Part shown: in pieces, positions 9,433 through 20,400 of the stretch | Numbering within the stretch: the stretch's first letter is position 1 | Layout of the letters: each line of letters opens with the position of its first letter | Source: Begonia masoniana | Taxonomy: Eukaryota > Streptophyta > Magnoliopsida > Cucurbitales > Begoniaceae | Assembly (NCBI GenBank): GCA_022432975.1 | Contig: CM039502.1 | Location: 69,966,848-70,030,847 of the forward strand | DNA: 64,000 nucleotides | Direction of reading: 5' to 3' | Program-made: the position numbers and the translations under genes | Notes under the pieces: generated by a model | The model's database searches: none | What the model was told of the DNA's origin: nothing | Seen by the model: the letters and a program-made list of their open reading frames with translations, nothing else

Positions 9433-11972
9433 TCAAAGGCCCTTCCCTTCGTCTTCGTTCAATATCCGGTTCTGAAAATCACTCACCATTAGTGGCAGTC
9501 CTTCCTTGAGTGAGATTTTAGGCTCCCAGTTGAGAAGCTCCTTTGCTTTGCTGATGTCTGGTTTCCTCTTATGCGGGTCGTCTGCCGTGTTCGGCCTGAA
9601 TTCAATCGTCGCACTCGAGTCAATCGTTTCTTTTACAACCTGAACGTTTAAAGGAACAAAATTTAGAAGGATAAAGCTCAATCTCTCTCTCTCTCTCTCT
9701 CTCTCTCAAACACACAGACCTCTGCAAGTTCGAGCATGGTGAACTCTCCAGGATTTCCCAGATTGAAAGGTCCGACATGTTCGCCTTCCATTAGTGCCAC
9801 CAATCCATCAACCTGAAGTTGAAAACTGTCCTTTTTTACATGATTTATAACCTTCTAAGCACGAGAAGTGTAAAAAACAAAGAACAGAATTTGCATCCAA
9901 AATACAACAAAACAGAGTTTAATAAACTAGTTTAAGAAAGAAAATACAGAGTAGACATCAAAAGTGAAAGACTGATGAAGAAAGAGAGAAGATTTGACGT
10001 ACCAAATCAGAGACATACTGGAAGCTTCTGGTTTGCTTTCCATCCCCATAAACAGTCAAAGGTTGTTTGCGAATGGCCTGAAATTACAAACCACTTAGAT
10101 GGAAGCTGCAAATGATCAAACTCTAATTTACATTTCACATTCTTATGGTTCAATTGATGGGAGAAAACGAGTCAAACCTGGGCAACGAAATTGCTGACAA
10201 CTCGTCCATCATCTAAACACATACGAGGCCCATACGTGTTGAAAATCCGAGCTATGCGCACCTGTAAATAACCAGCCGAGCCATTAGTCAGAAGGTAATG
10301 CTATTAAATAGGAATGGCCACTTTGTATACAGAAACAGATATAAGCCAAGCTTGCACAAACATAAACAAGATGATATTATAAATGCTACACTGTTTTGCT
10401 AAACACTGGTTAGTTCTTCATATCTGGCATTAGAGGAGCTTCTTGACCCATCGTCCTGAATCTATATATTGCTCATACTCCTCAAATAGGGCACCTTTTA
10501 TGATCATTTATTGATGAAAATCACAATGAGATGAAAAAAAAAATTCAATTTGAACACCAAAATTTAACGTGAAAAAATCCAATGAAAAAAAACTATAATG
10601 CGAAAAATCACAGTATCAGTTCAGTTTATGCAACTAAAACATATATTTATAATATAAATTTAAATTAATATCCATAATGCGGGTAATCTACCCTATCAAA
10701 ATAGAATTCTGATCATGGAACTTCAACATTAATCTTGAATCCTGATGTGTAAATCATAAAGATGTTGTTTATACTGTTCAATCTACAAGAATGGCCAATT
10801 TGACACACTAATACGAAACAATGTTCTTCGCAGAAAGTGGATGCTCTTTGTATCATAGAATAAAAGAAACGTTTCATATCATTTCCAACCAAAGGTAAGA
10901 TGTGCTCACCTCAACATTGGCCCCACGATGATAGTCCATCGCTAAAGTTTCTGCTGTTCTCTTCCCTTCATCATAACAGCTTCTCTCACCTTAAATTAAG
11001 ATTAAACAAACAAATTAGATTTAAGAAGGTATGATTTAGAGATAATCATGCTACATAACACATGCTCTAACCTATTGGATTCACATTTCCCCAATATGTT
11101 TCCTTCTGTGGGTGCTCGAGTGGATCGCCATAAACCTCACTCGTACTAGTGAGCAGAAATCTCGCTCCGATTCTCTTGGCCAATCCCAACATATTCAAGG
11201 TGCCCATCACATTTGTCTTGTGAACATTAGTCAAGGAACCCAAACATTAGCACAATCATGAAAAAACAACGTTGAATTCATAAAGATTTGAGCCAAAAAT
11301 GGAAATTTTTGGCTGAGTTCATCGATAATCATACAGAAAAAGGATATGATAGTCTTGACAGGATTATACTTGTAATGAACAGGAGATGCCGGGCAAGCCA
11401 AATGGTAAATCTGATCCACCTCCAACAGGATTGGCTCAACAACATCGTGTCGAATCAGCTCGAATCGAGGTTTTCCAAAATGGTGCATAACATTTCCCTT
11501 CCGCCCAGTGAAGAAATTATCAATGACAATCACATCATTTCCTCTATCAATCAATTTATCAACCAAGTGGCTGCCCACAAATCCAGCCCCTCCAGTTACG
11601 ACAATCCTCAATCTCTTCTGCGCAATCCCAGCAGAAACCCGACCCACCTTGGGCAAGCCACGGCCTTCGTAGGTCGAACCGCCTGAAATCAGGTCTCGAT
11701 TTGTTATCTCGAGGGAATCCGATGTGGATATCGCAGTAATTTCGGAAGGAGAGGGGCGGGTTAGAGTCGGCTGAAGGAATGAAGAATGAGGAACCAATCA
11801 AAATTCCGACCAAGATGAAGAGGAGGCGCTGTTCCTTCAAGAGGTAATTGATGGATCTAGGAAGAGATCTGGGGTGTTTCAGAGCTTTAGGAGAGTACGG
11901 AGATATTGGGGACGTTAGCGTCTCTTCGTCTCGCCTGTGATTGACGCTGGATTGTTTATGCAGCAGTTTCAT
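9433..11972 (-). CDS. UXS: UDP-glucuronate decarboxylase (UDP-xylose synthase), membrane type, with a 1-bp frameshift in exon 1
   Basis: Converts UDP-glucuronate to UDP-xylose for cell-wall xylans; membrane-anchored members work in the Golgi. Seven exons on the minus strand: 11972-11348, 11219-11072, 10989-10910, 10261-10178, 10077-10003, 9812-9720 and 9639-9433. The N-terminus ([17 protein letters not shown]) and a single membrane span ([15 protein letters not shown], about residues 50-64) mark the type II membrane form. The NAD-binding [10 protein letters not shown] lies in exon 1, the catalytic SCYDEGK (Tyr-x3-Lys) in exon 3, and the C-terminus is NEDEGKGL. All junctions keep phase and the total is about 436 codons, normal for the family. 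One base is extra at about 11776 (GG for an expected G), shifting the frame right after the membrane span. It is either a real lesion or a sequence error. Intron 1 is AT-AC; the others are GT-AG. Confidence 0.93.
9682..9706. repeat. CT microsatellite in the last UXS intron
   Basis: About twelve uninterrupted CT units lie in the intron between the last two UXS exons. A simple-sequence tract with no other feature. Confidence 0.85.
11220..11347 (-). other. AT-AC (U12-type) intron 1 of the UXS gene
   Basis: Read on the minus strand, exon 1 ends ...AAGACTATC and the intron begins ATATCCTTTTT, the U12 5' splice consensus. It contains TTCCTTGAC (11238-11230), a perfect U12 branch-point consensus, and ends ...GTTCAC just before AAGACAAATGTG, so the 3' end is AC. 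Joining at these points gives KTI-KTNVMG, the conserved family sequence; no GT-AG alternative does. The branch adenine is about 11 bases from the 3' splice site, as expected for the minor spliceosome. Confidence 0.85.
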
Positions 11973-12064
11973 CCTGGAAATCCCTCTCGGAATCTCTGAT
12001 TACAAACAAAACCTCCTGATTCTCAACGATAGAAGATTGAAAAACAAAAGTTGAATTTGAATTA

Positions 12065-12562
12065 TTTGAATTTGAATTTGAATTTGAATTTGAATTTGAA
12101 TTTGAATTTGAATTTGAATTTGAATTTGAATTTGAATTTGAATTTGAATTTGAATTTGAATTTGAATTTGAATTTGAATTTGAATTTGAATTTGAATTTG
12201 AATTTGAATTTGAATTTGAATTTGAATTTGAATTTGAATTTGAATTTGAATTTGAATTTGAATTTGAATTTGAATTTGAATTTGAATTTGAATTTGAATT
12301 TGAATTTGAATTTGAATTTGAATTTGAATTTGAATTTGAATTTGAATTTGAATTTGAATTTGAATTTGAATTTGAATTTGAATTTGAATTTGAATTTGAA
12401 TTTGAATTTGAATTTGAATTTGAATTTGAATTTGAATTTGAATTTGAATTTGAATTTGAATTTGAATTTGAATTTGAATTTGAATTTGAATTTGAATTTG
12501 AATTTGAATTTGAATTTGAATTTGAATTTGAATTTGAATTTGAATTTGAATTTGAATTTGAA
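12065..12562. repeat. Perfect hexanucleotide array (TTTGAA)83
   Basis: 498 bp of uninterrupted TTTGAA units: 83 copies, all identical as read. It starts about 90 bases upstream of the UXS start codon, so it lies in the 5' leader or core promoter. A few degenerate units precede it (12050-12064) and three more units occur at about 12961-12978, on the far side of a duplicated exon fragment. In all frames it translates to simple dipeptide repeats (for example Asn-Ser or Phe-Lys), which are not real proteins. Confidence 0.97.
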
Positions 12563-12566
12563 TGGT

Positions 12567-12961
12567 CTGACCGGATTATACTTGTAATGAACAGGAGATG
12601 CCGGGCAAGCCAAATGGTAAATCTGATCCACCTCCAACAGGATTGGCTCAACAACATCATGTCGAATCAGCTCGAATCGAGGTTTTCCAAAATGGTGCAT
12701 AACATTTCCCTTCCGCCCAGTGAAGAAATTATCAATGACAATCACATCATTTCCTCTATCAATCAATTTATCAACCAAGTGGCTGCCCACAAATCCAGCC
12801 CCTCCAGTTACGACAATCCTCAATCTCTTCTGCGCAATCCCAGCAGAAACCCGACCCACCTTGGGCAAGCCACGGCCTTCGTAGGTCGAACCGCCTGAAA
12901 TCAGGTCTCGATTTGTTATCTCGAGGGAATCCGATGTGGATATCGCAGTAATTCGGAAGGA
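12567..12961 (-). pseudogene. Duplicated fragment of UXS exon 1 inside the hexanucleotide array
   Basis: Near-identical copy of 11355-11750 in the same orientation, offset by about 1212 bases. It covers the 3' two thirds of exon 1, including the NAD-binding motif and HYKYNPV. It lacks the start codon and membrane span and ends within a few bases of the exon 1/intron 1 boundary. By eye I see one substitution (catcGtg to catcAtg), one 1-bp deletion (aattTcgg) and changes at the proximal end, so the duplication is recent. TTTGAA units flank both sides. It cannot encode a full enzyme. An assembly artefact at the microsatellite is possible. Confidence 0.85.
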
Positions 12962-12978
12962 ATTTGAATTTGAATTTG

Positions 12979-14080
12979 AGATCTTATCTTGAGTCCCACA
13001 TACCTATCGAGAAGAACCCAGCTTGCTGATGCAGTTGCTAATACGACCGCTGCAACAACAGCTACAGAGGAAGAGAGGTTCCACAAATGGTGTCGAATGA
13101 ACGAAACTAAAAAATATTTGAATCTGATAGAGTAAGTTGTAAGAATCTGATGACCCAAATTTTGTTTTGGATTTTCCTCGTCCCATCTGTCACAAAGAAC
13201 CAATCTAGTTGAATCAACGTTTAATAGCTGTGTATAATTACGCAATACCAGATAAACTAATTATGATTTTAACTATATCTCAGTTGAATTAAATTCTAAT
13301 AACACTCATTAATCTTTATTTTTAATTGAACAATGGCTTCCTAAATTATAAGCAAAATGCTATAATTGAAGTAATATTTATACTCTAATTTTAACTTTTT
13401 ATTTTATATTATGACATAATATTTATTAATTAGCCTTTAATGAACGATATGTAAGCGCGTCATCGTGAACAAAATAGAGTGTAAAATTAAATGATAATTT
13501 AACATTATTATTTTCTCAACATCTTACTAATTAGTATTTAACACACAAATGACAACTTTTAATACCTAATGTGCTATACCCATTGTATTATAATTTTCAA
13601 ATATACCAAAAACTAAAAAATTAGGTGTTGTTTTATGTCACGTTTTATAAAAATTCATGATATTTTGGATCACAATGATACAAGTAGAATGTGATTGATA
13701 TAATTTTCTTAACTATAAATATCTATTAATCAAACTGTCAATTAAAAGAGCAATATTAGACTATAGATGGACCATTTGAATACTATTTGAAATTTTAATT
13801 GTACTAATAATAACAAGAATAAGTGAAATTTGCACCTCTAACGTTTGAGATCATTTACATATGAGACCTTAAGTATTTTTTAGACAAATTGAATCTCTAT
13901 CTTTCAGCTATTAATAGTTTAAACATTATTGTCAATTTATCTGTTAAATCCAACATATGTGTATCACAATTTTTATTTACTAAGGTGTTTTAAGCTAACA
14001 TTTAATGTTTTCAGCGATTTCTAGCTTGATTTCAAACTCTATCGTGTCATTGACGGTTCAAAATCATCAAATAAATTATC
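12979..14080. other. AT-rich intergenic region
   Basis: At 13005-13110 there is a threonine/alanine-rich open stretch on the plus strand that I cannot assign. The rest is AT-rich without recognisable genes up to the GAAAT target-site duplication of the gypsy element. Confidence 0.5.
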
Positions 14081-14085
14081 GAAAT

Positions 14086-16281
14086 TGTAACACCTGGCAT
14101 TTTTACCATGAAAATATTCATTGAATTATTAAACGAGAATTATTTGCCATGTAATTATCCCTTGAGTTATTGTACGAGATTATTTTGCTATTAATATAGT
14201 AGATGTTTGTTTGGAATGTGTTGAGATGTTAGTAGAAAACTTAACTAGGGGCAACCAAAACAAAACAATTAGTTAAAAACCAATGGAAGGGCAAAATGAG
14301 AAGCCAATTAAGGTTGGTGGGAAGAAGCCAATGGATAATTGACACTTGGCAGGCTTGTGGAAAGAAGCCATGCCTTCTCTCTTCCTCTTCCTCTCTTCTC
14401 TTCACTCCTACGTGAAGCACTTCTCTGCTTTCTCTCTTCCAGACGACTGAGACAAATTCTAAAACTTTGTTTCTCCTGTTTTCTTCTATTTCCTCTAGTA
14501 AAGGTAACCCTCTATGATAGTTAACGAGTTTAGGTTAGTTACTTATTAGTTTTGTTGAGGTTTAGGGTTAATGTCCGATTGTGCATGATGTAGGTTCGTG
14601 ACTCGTCGTGACAACACAAACAAAGCTTACAACTTTACGGACAACCGGTAAGTTCATACACGTAGATTGGCCCTTAAAGTCCTACATCACGGAGATACTA
14701 GGCTAAAAATGTCGTCAGGATTATCGTTGGGTAGTTAGGTCGATGATTCGGCCATAAGTTTAGTGTCATGCTCAATGCATGGTTTAGATTTCTTGTTATA
14801 TATGTGTGCTTTGAACTGTTATTTTTCAGAATGTTAAGTCTGTGCACAATGAATGTTCATGCATACACGTTTTTCCCGAAAGTCATGCAAAGGTTTTCTG
14901 CACACGGTTTGAAGTAAGAAAGATAAAACATGTAATATAATGTTCGGTTAAGTGTGGGACGGGGACTGCCATTCTGTTCTGTATCTTGTAATGTGCCTGA
15001 AAGTGCACATCTGCTGCGTCAGTTCCCCTATAAGCCCCACTTATACCCCCCTGACAGATAAAAGTAATGTAATGTAATGTCACTGTATTTCGAAAGTTCA
15101 TGCATAGCATATGCATCACTGCATTATATGTTCTTACTGAGCTATAGGCTCATAGTTGAACTCCCTGATGTAGGTATGGACCCCGTGGATGAAGATTTTG
15201 TGCCTCAGGCCGACGAATAGGTGGTTGGTGGCTCGAGCTTTCGGGGGAGGTTGCCGCAGCCAGACACACTTCTGACCCGAGAGAGTGAAGTTTAAAAGTG
15301 AAGGTCGTGTGTGTAGATTTTGTGTTTATGTTTTTAAACCTTCTGTTTGGTGAATTCTTGAAGTGTATGTCAAGTTCTGTATAGCTTCTGAGATTTTTAA
15401 AACGGTGTATAGACTCTGTGTAAATGTTTTTTTTTAAACCTCTGTTATAAAAGTTGTACTTTCTTGAAATATTCTGGAACTGCTTGGAGTCTTTTCCTTT
15501 ATGTTGTTCATAGGTTGTTTCAGATTTTAGAGCTATCCATGTAGCTAGATTTTTGAATCTCTGTCATGTTTAAAATTGTGTTTTGAATCGGGTTTTTGGG
15601 GTTTTTATGCCTTTTGTGTCAAAGAAGTCAGTCGTCAAATAGAGAGGTAGCTGATCGATCGCCTGGGGTAACCGATCGATCGGCGGAGTATACGTTTATG
15701 TCTTTCAAGTTTTCAAGTTTTTCCAAAAGAAAACAGTCGTCCACGCCTTTTGTAAAAACAGTCGTCCACGCCTTCTATAAAAACAGTCGTCTACACCTTC
15801 TGTAAAAGAGTTGTCCATTTTGTTCTGTGAACAGTCGTCCACGCTGTTCTCTAAAAATAGTCGTCCATTCTGCCATTTAAAAAAAAACAGTCGTCCATTC
15901 TGCCCTTAAAAAAAAAACAGTTGTCCATTATGTTGACTATTTTTGTTGTCCACAGCTTCTGCACTTCTGTTGTCCATAGCTCCTGCACTTCTATTATCCA
16001 CAGCTCTTGCACTTCTGTCGTCCACAGCTTTTGCACTTCTGTCGTCCACAGCTCCTGCACTTCTGTTGTCCACAGCTCCTGCACTTCTGTCTTCCACAGC
16101 TCCTGCACTTTGTTGTCCACAGTTTCTACACTTCTGTTGTCTATAGCTTCTGCATTTCTGTTTTCCATTTTATGCCTTTGATTTTATGTCTGGCAATTTT
16201 AAATGTTCAGAAAAAAATACTTCATATTTCTAATGTCTGGAGTGAGGCTCGCCGACCCCGATCGGGTCGGGGGTCGTCACA
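14086..16281 (+). repeat. 5' LTR of gypsy element 2
   Basis: 2196 bp, TGTAACACC...GTCGTCACA. It contains a CT-rich leader-like region (14375-14490), a splice-donor-like GGTAAGT at 14648 with a GGCCC hairpin region, an acceptor-like TGTAG|GT at 15173 opening MDPVDEDFVPQADE (stop 15218-15220), paired CGATCGATCG palindromes (about 15653 and 15673), and a tandem module of GTCCACAGCTCCTGCACTTCT-like units (about 15945-16150). The end has the inverted repeat GACCCCGATCGGGTC. Confidence 0.92.
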
Positions 16282-16285
16282 GTTA

Positions 16286-16297
16286 TGGTATCAGAGC
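16286..16297 (+). other. Primer-binding site, initiator tRNA-Met
   Basis: TGGTATCAGAGC, four bases after the 5' LTR end, matches the complement of the 3' end of plant initiator methionine tRNA, the usual primer for this group. Confidence 0.92.
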
Positions 16298-16442
16298 CGC
16301 TAGGTTTTAAAAGTGGTTTTGGAGAATTGTCTGGTTGCGCAACCCACCACGTGAGATTGCTCCAATAACTGTAAGTGTTTAAGTTTCCGTAAAAGTTCTG
16401 TTTATTAAATTTGGTTATTCTATTTATAGGGTTTTCTTAGAA

Positions 16443-17420
16443 ATGGTGAGAGGACATCAGGATAAAGAAAACGATAGTTCTTATGCCATTGATCGATTAA
16501 TCGAGCTGGTGGGTGTACAGTCTCGCATGGTGGAACGCATGATGGCCAGAGAAGATAACAGAAATAATAATCATGGGAATGCTCCATGTGACACCAGTGG
16601 AGATAGATCCAGGCAACTCGAACCGCCTACGTTTGATAGGCTATCTACAGACCCGACTCACGCGAAGGAATGGATCCGGCATATAGAGAGAATGTTCATC
16701 TACGCAGAAGTGGAAGAAACTAAGAAAGTTGTATGTGTCACGTTTCATCTCACCAAGAATGTGGGATTTTGGTGGGACACTGTCCAGGCAACAACGGTGG
16801 CATTGAGCTGGAGGGATTTAAACGAATATTCTATGAGAAGTATTTTGACCGAAGTGCGAGGAAGGAAAAGTTGTTGAATTCTCTCGGCTACGACAATACG
16901 GATCAGGGGCTGAATACGTTCAGAAGTTTGATTCCTTGTCCCGTTATGCACCTCATCTAGTGGCCACTAACGAGAATAAGGTACACCAGTTCATTCAGGG
17001 TCTGAAGATGGACTTAATACGGGGATCACAACCGGGGGATTTGATGAGACACCGTATACGAAGGTGGTGGCCAAGGCTTATCAGTTGGAAGCCTTGGAAA
17101 TGAAGTTCCAGAAACAGAGGGATTCGTCGAAGAGATTCCTTCCTGATGCCCCTCAACAACAACAACAAAGGGGTCAAAATTGGCAACCACAACAGTAGCA
17201 GAATAGGGGCATTAAGAGGCCCAATGAGATTGCTGCTTATCAGGATAAGAGGAAAGACCAATAGGGGTCCTCAGCTTCCTGCATGCCCGCGTTGTAAGAA
17301 ACGCCACAGAGGTGAATGCAGGCTCCTTATCGGCCATTGCTTTCGGTGCAGCAAAGAGGGCCATCACGTCCGGGATTGTTCAATGCCCGACACGAGACCG
17401 AATCGTGTCGTGCCAAGGGT
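16443..17420 (+). pseudogene. gag of gypsy element 2, frameshifted
   Basis: Starts MVRGHQDKENDSSYAIDRLI and contains the retrotransposon gag core (LEPPTFDR...AKEWIRHIERMF...WWDTVQ). The frame breaks near 16810, where one extra T seems to have been added, and again at one or more points before about 17145, where the open frame resumes. The CCHC zinc knuckle [14 protein letters not shown] is intact at about 17337-17378. The start follows a splice-acceptor-like TTTTCTTAG by two bases (AG at 16439-16440, ATG at 16443). Gag would form the virus-like particle. Because of the breaks this copy probably makes only a truncated fragment. Confidence 0.88.
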
Positions 17421-20400
17421 TTTTGCATTAATGGAGGATGATGATGCCACCCAGCACACAGCGATCACAGGTACAATTTTGATATGTAAAGCACCTGCTT
17501 ATACTTTGTGGGACACGGGGGCCACACACTCGTTTGTGGCTATAGACTTCGTGGTTAGAGAGAAATTTTGTTGTGTGTCGTCAGATCAACCCTACAGCGT
17601 TATGCTACCATCTGGAAAGTTTATGCACTCCGAGCAGGTTGTACGGGGTGAAATAGTGTCAGTAGGAGACCAGAAGTTGTATGCCAATCTTATCGTCATC
17701 GGTATGAAAGGATACGATGTGATTCTGGGGATGGACTGGCTATTTAGACATCACGCCACTATCTACTGTAGATCCGAGCTTGTGTCATTTAAGCGCCCGA
17801 ATGAGAAAGAGTTCTCCTATCAGGCTATACTGGAGAAGCGCAATATGCCTGTTATATCCTCCTTGAAAGCTCAACAGCTGATGAGGTCAGGATGCATTGG
17901 GTTTCTTGCCCACGTTGTGAATGTTCAAAGGCAATGTGAGGTGGAACTCCAAAACATTCCGGTAGTTCGAGACTTTTCAGGGGTCTTCTTGGATGACTTA
18001 TCGGGGTTGCCACCAGATCGTGAGATTGAGTTTGAAATTGATGTATGCCCTAGTGCCGAACCGGTATCGAAAAATCCGTACCGTATGGCGCCAATAGAGC
18101 TGAAGGAGTTGAAAACTCAGTTAAGGGAGTTGGTTGACAGGGGCTTTATACGCCCTAGCATTTCTCCGTGGGGTGCTCCAGTCCTGTTTGTTAAGAAGAA
18201 GGATGGGTCCCTACGTATGTGTATTGACTACCATGAGTTGAACAAGTTGACTATCAAGAATAAGTATCCGTTGCCGAGGATCGACGATTTATTTGATCAA
18301 CTACAAGGGGCTCGGGTATTCTCAAAGATTGACTTGTGCTCCGGTTATTATCAATTGAAGGTCAGGGCCTTTGATGTTCCAAAGACTGCCTTCAGGACCC
18401 GATACGGGCACTATGAATTCTTAGTGATGTCGTTTGGGTTGACTAATGCCCCTACGACATTTATGGACCTGATGAACAGGATATTCCAGGACTTCTTGGA
18501 TAAATTTGTGATCGTCTTCATTGATGACATCCTGGTTTATTCTGGAGTGAAGCCGAGCACGAGGAGCACTTAGCAATTGTGCTAACAACTCTGAAACAAC
18601 ACCAATTATACGCCAAGCTGTCAAAATGTGAATTCTGGTTGAGCAGGATTAACTTCCTAGGCCACGTGGTGTCTGTAGAAGAAGTTTCGGTGGATCCAGC
18701 CAAGATTCAGGCTGTGAAAGAATGGCCGAGACCGAGGAATGCCAGCGAAGTACGAAGTTTTATCGTGCTAGCTGGTTATTACAGAAAGTTCATCAAGGGA
18801 TTTTCTGTTATAGCAAAGCCTATGACCAGCTTAATGAGGAAAGACATCAAGTTCAAGTGGTCTGAAGCTTGTGAGGTGAGTTTTCAGAAGCTTAAGCAGA
18901 AATTAACCACTGCTCCTTTGTTAGTATTGCCAGTTGAAGATGGCAAATTCAGCGTATACTGTGATGCGTCCAAGGTTGGCTTGGGATGTGTATTAATGCA
19001 AGAAGGGAAAGTGGTGGCATACGCATCCAGACAATTGAAGAGTTATGAGCAAAACTACCATACTCAAGATCTGGAGTTAGCAGCAGTTGTTTTTGCGCTA
19101 AAAGTATGGAGACACCACTTGTATGGACAGTCATGTGAGGTGTTTTCGGATCACAAAAGCTTGAAGTATATATTTACTCAGAAGGAGTTAAACATGAGGC
19201 AACGACGGTGGCTTGAGTTTGTGAAAGACTACGATATCGAGATTAAGTACCACCTTGGGAAAGCCAACGTGGTAGCCGATGCGTTGAGCAGGATGCCGGC
19301 TACTATGCAACCGACCTTGTCGGCCATATCAATGCCTTTGAGGACAAAGATTTAGAGGTTCAATTTAGAGGTAGTTTCTAAGCTATCGGACGTGCTGGCA
19401 GATCTAACATTACGGTCAACTATTTTGGACCGAATTAAAGAAGCCCAGAAGACCAATTCAAAGGAAATTACCGATATAGTAAGCAAGTTTCCAATGGCCT
19501 CTTCCGAGTTCAACTATTCGGGAGATAGTGTTCTGAAGTTCAGAGACAGATGGTATGTTCCAAGAGATGAAGAGCTACGAAAGGACATCTTGTCGGAAGC
19601 CCACTCGTCTTTTTTCTTAGTGCATCATGGAAGCACGAAGATGTATCAAGACTTGAAACTTCACTTCTGGTGGCCGAATATGAAGAATGAAGTAGCCAAA
19701 TATGTGGAGTCTTGCATGATAGGTCAACAAGTCAAGGCTGAACATCAACGACAAGGTGGAACGCTTCAGCCTCTCCCGATCCCCGAATGAAAATGGGAGA
19801 ATATCACGATGGATTTTGTTGTCGGCCCTCCAAGGACGGCTAAGGGCCATAATAGCATTTGAGTTATAGTAGACAGATTATGAAGTCGGCCCATTTTCTA
19901 CCTGTGAAAATGAAATTCTCTATGGACCAGTATGCAGAGCTATACGTTAGCGAGATTATCAAGCTGCATGGTATTCCGGTGTCGATCGTTTCGGACCGGG
20001 ATCCTAGATTCACCTCAAGATTTTGGAGGAGCTTGCAAAACTCCTTGGGCACTAAATTAAACTTCAGCACGGCGTTTCATCCACAGACGGATGGAAAATC
20101 TAAGAGAACGATTTAGATATTGGAGGATATGTTAAGGTCGTGCGTGTTGGAATTCCATGCTCCTTGGAGTTAATACTTGCCGTTAGTGGAGTTCGTTTAT
20201 AACAATAGTTACCAGGCTACGATCAGTATGTCTCCATAAGAAGCTCTTTACGGCAAGAAGTGTAGATCTCCATTGTGTTGGGATGAAGTTGGAGAAGCCA
20301 AGCTTATCGGCCCTGAGTTATTACAGTAGATGTCCGAGGTGGTGACTGCTATCAAACAACAAATAAAAATTGCTCAGAGTCGACAGAAAAGTTACGCGGA

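Noticed and set aside
11956..12868. Long open frames through the TTTGAA array (Asn-Ser and Phe-Lys dipeptide repeats on minus, Leu-Asn on plus)
   Set aside because: A 6-bp repeat without stops is open in every frame; the frames only borrow start or end pieces from UXS exon 1 and do not encode a real protein.
16286..16297. tRNA gene
   Set aside because: Only the 12-base complement of a tRNA 3' end is present; it is a primer-binding site. No complete tRNA was recognised in the window.
15851..16303. Repeat-peptide frames on both strands at 15851-16303 and 23458-24006
   Set aside because: They fall within the short tandem module of the gypsy LTRs and differ between frames; no conserved protein.
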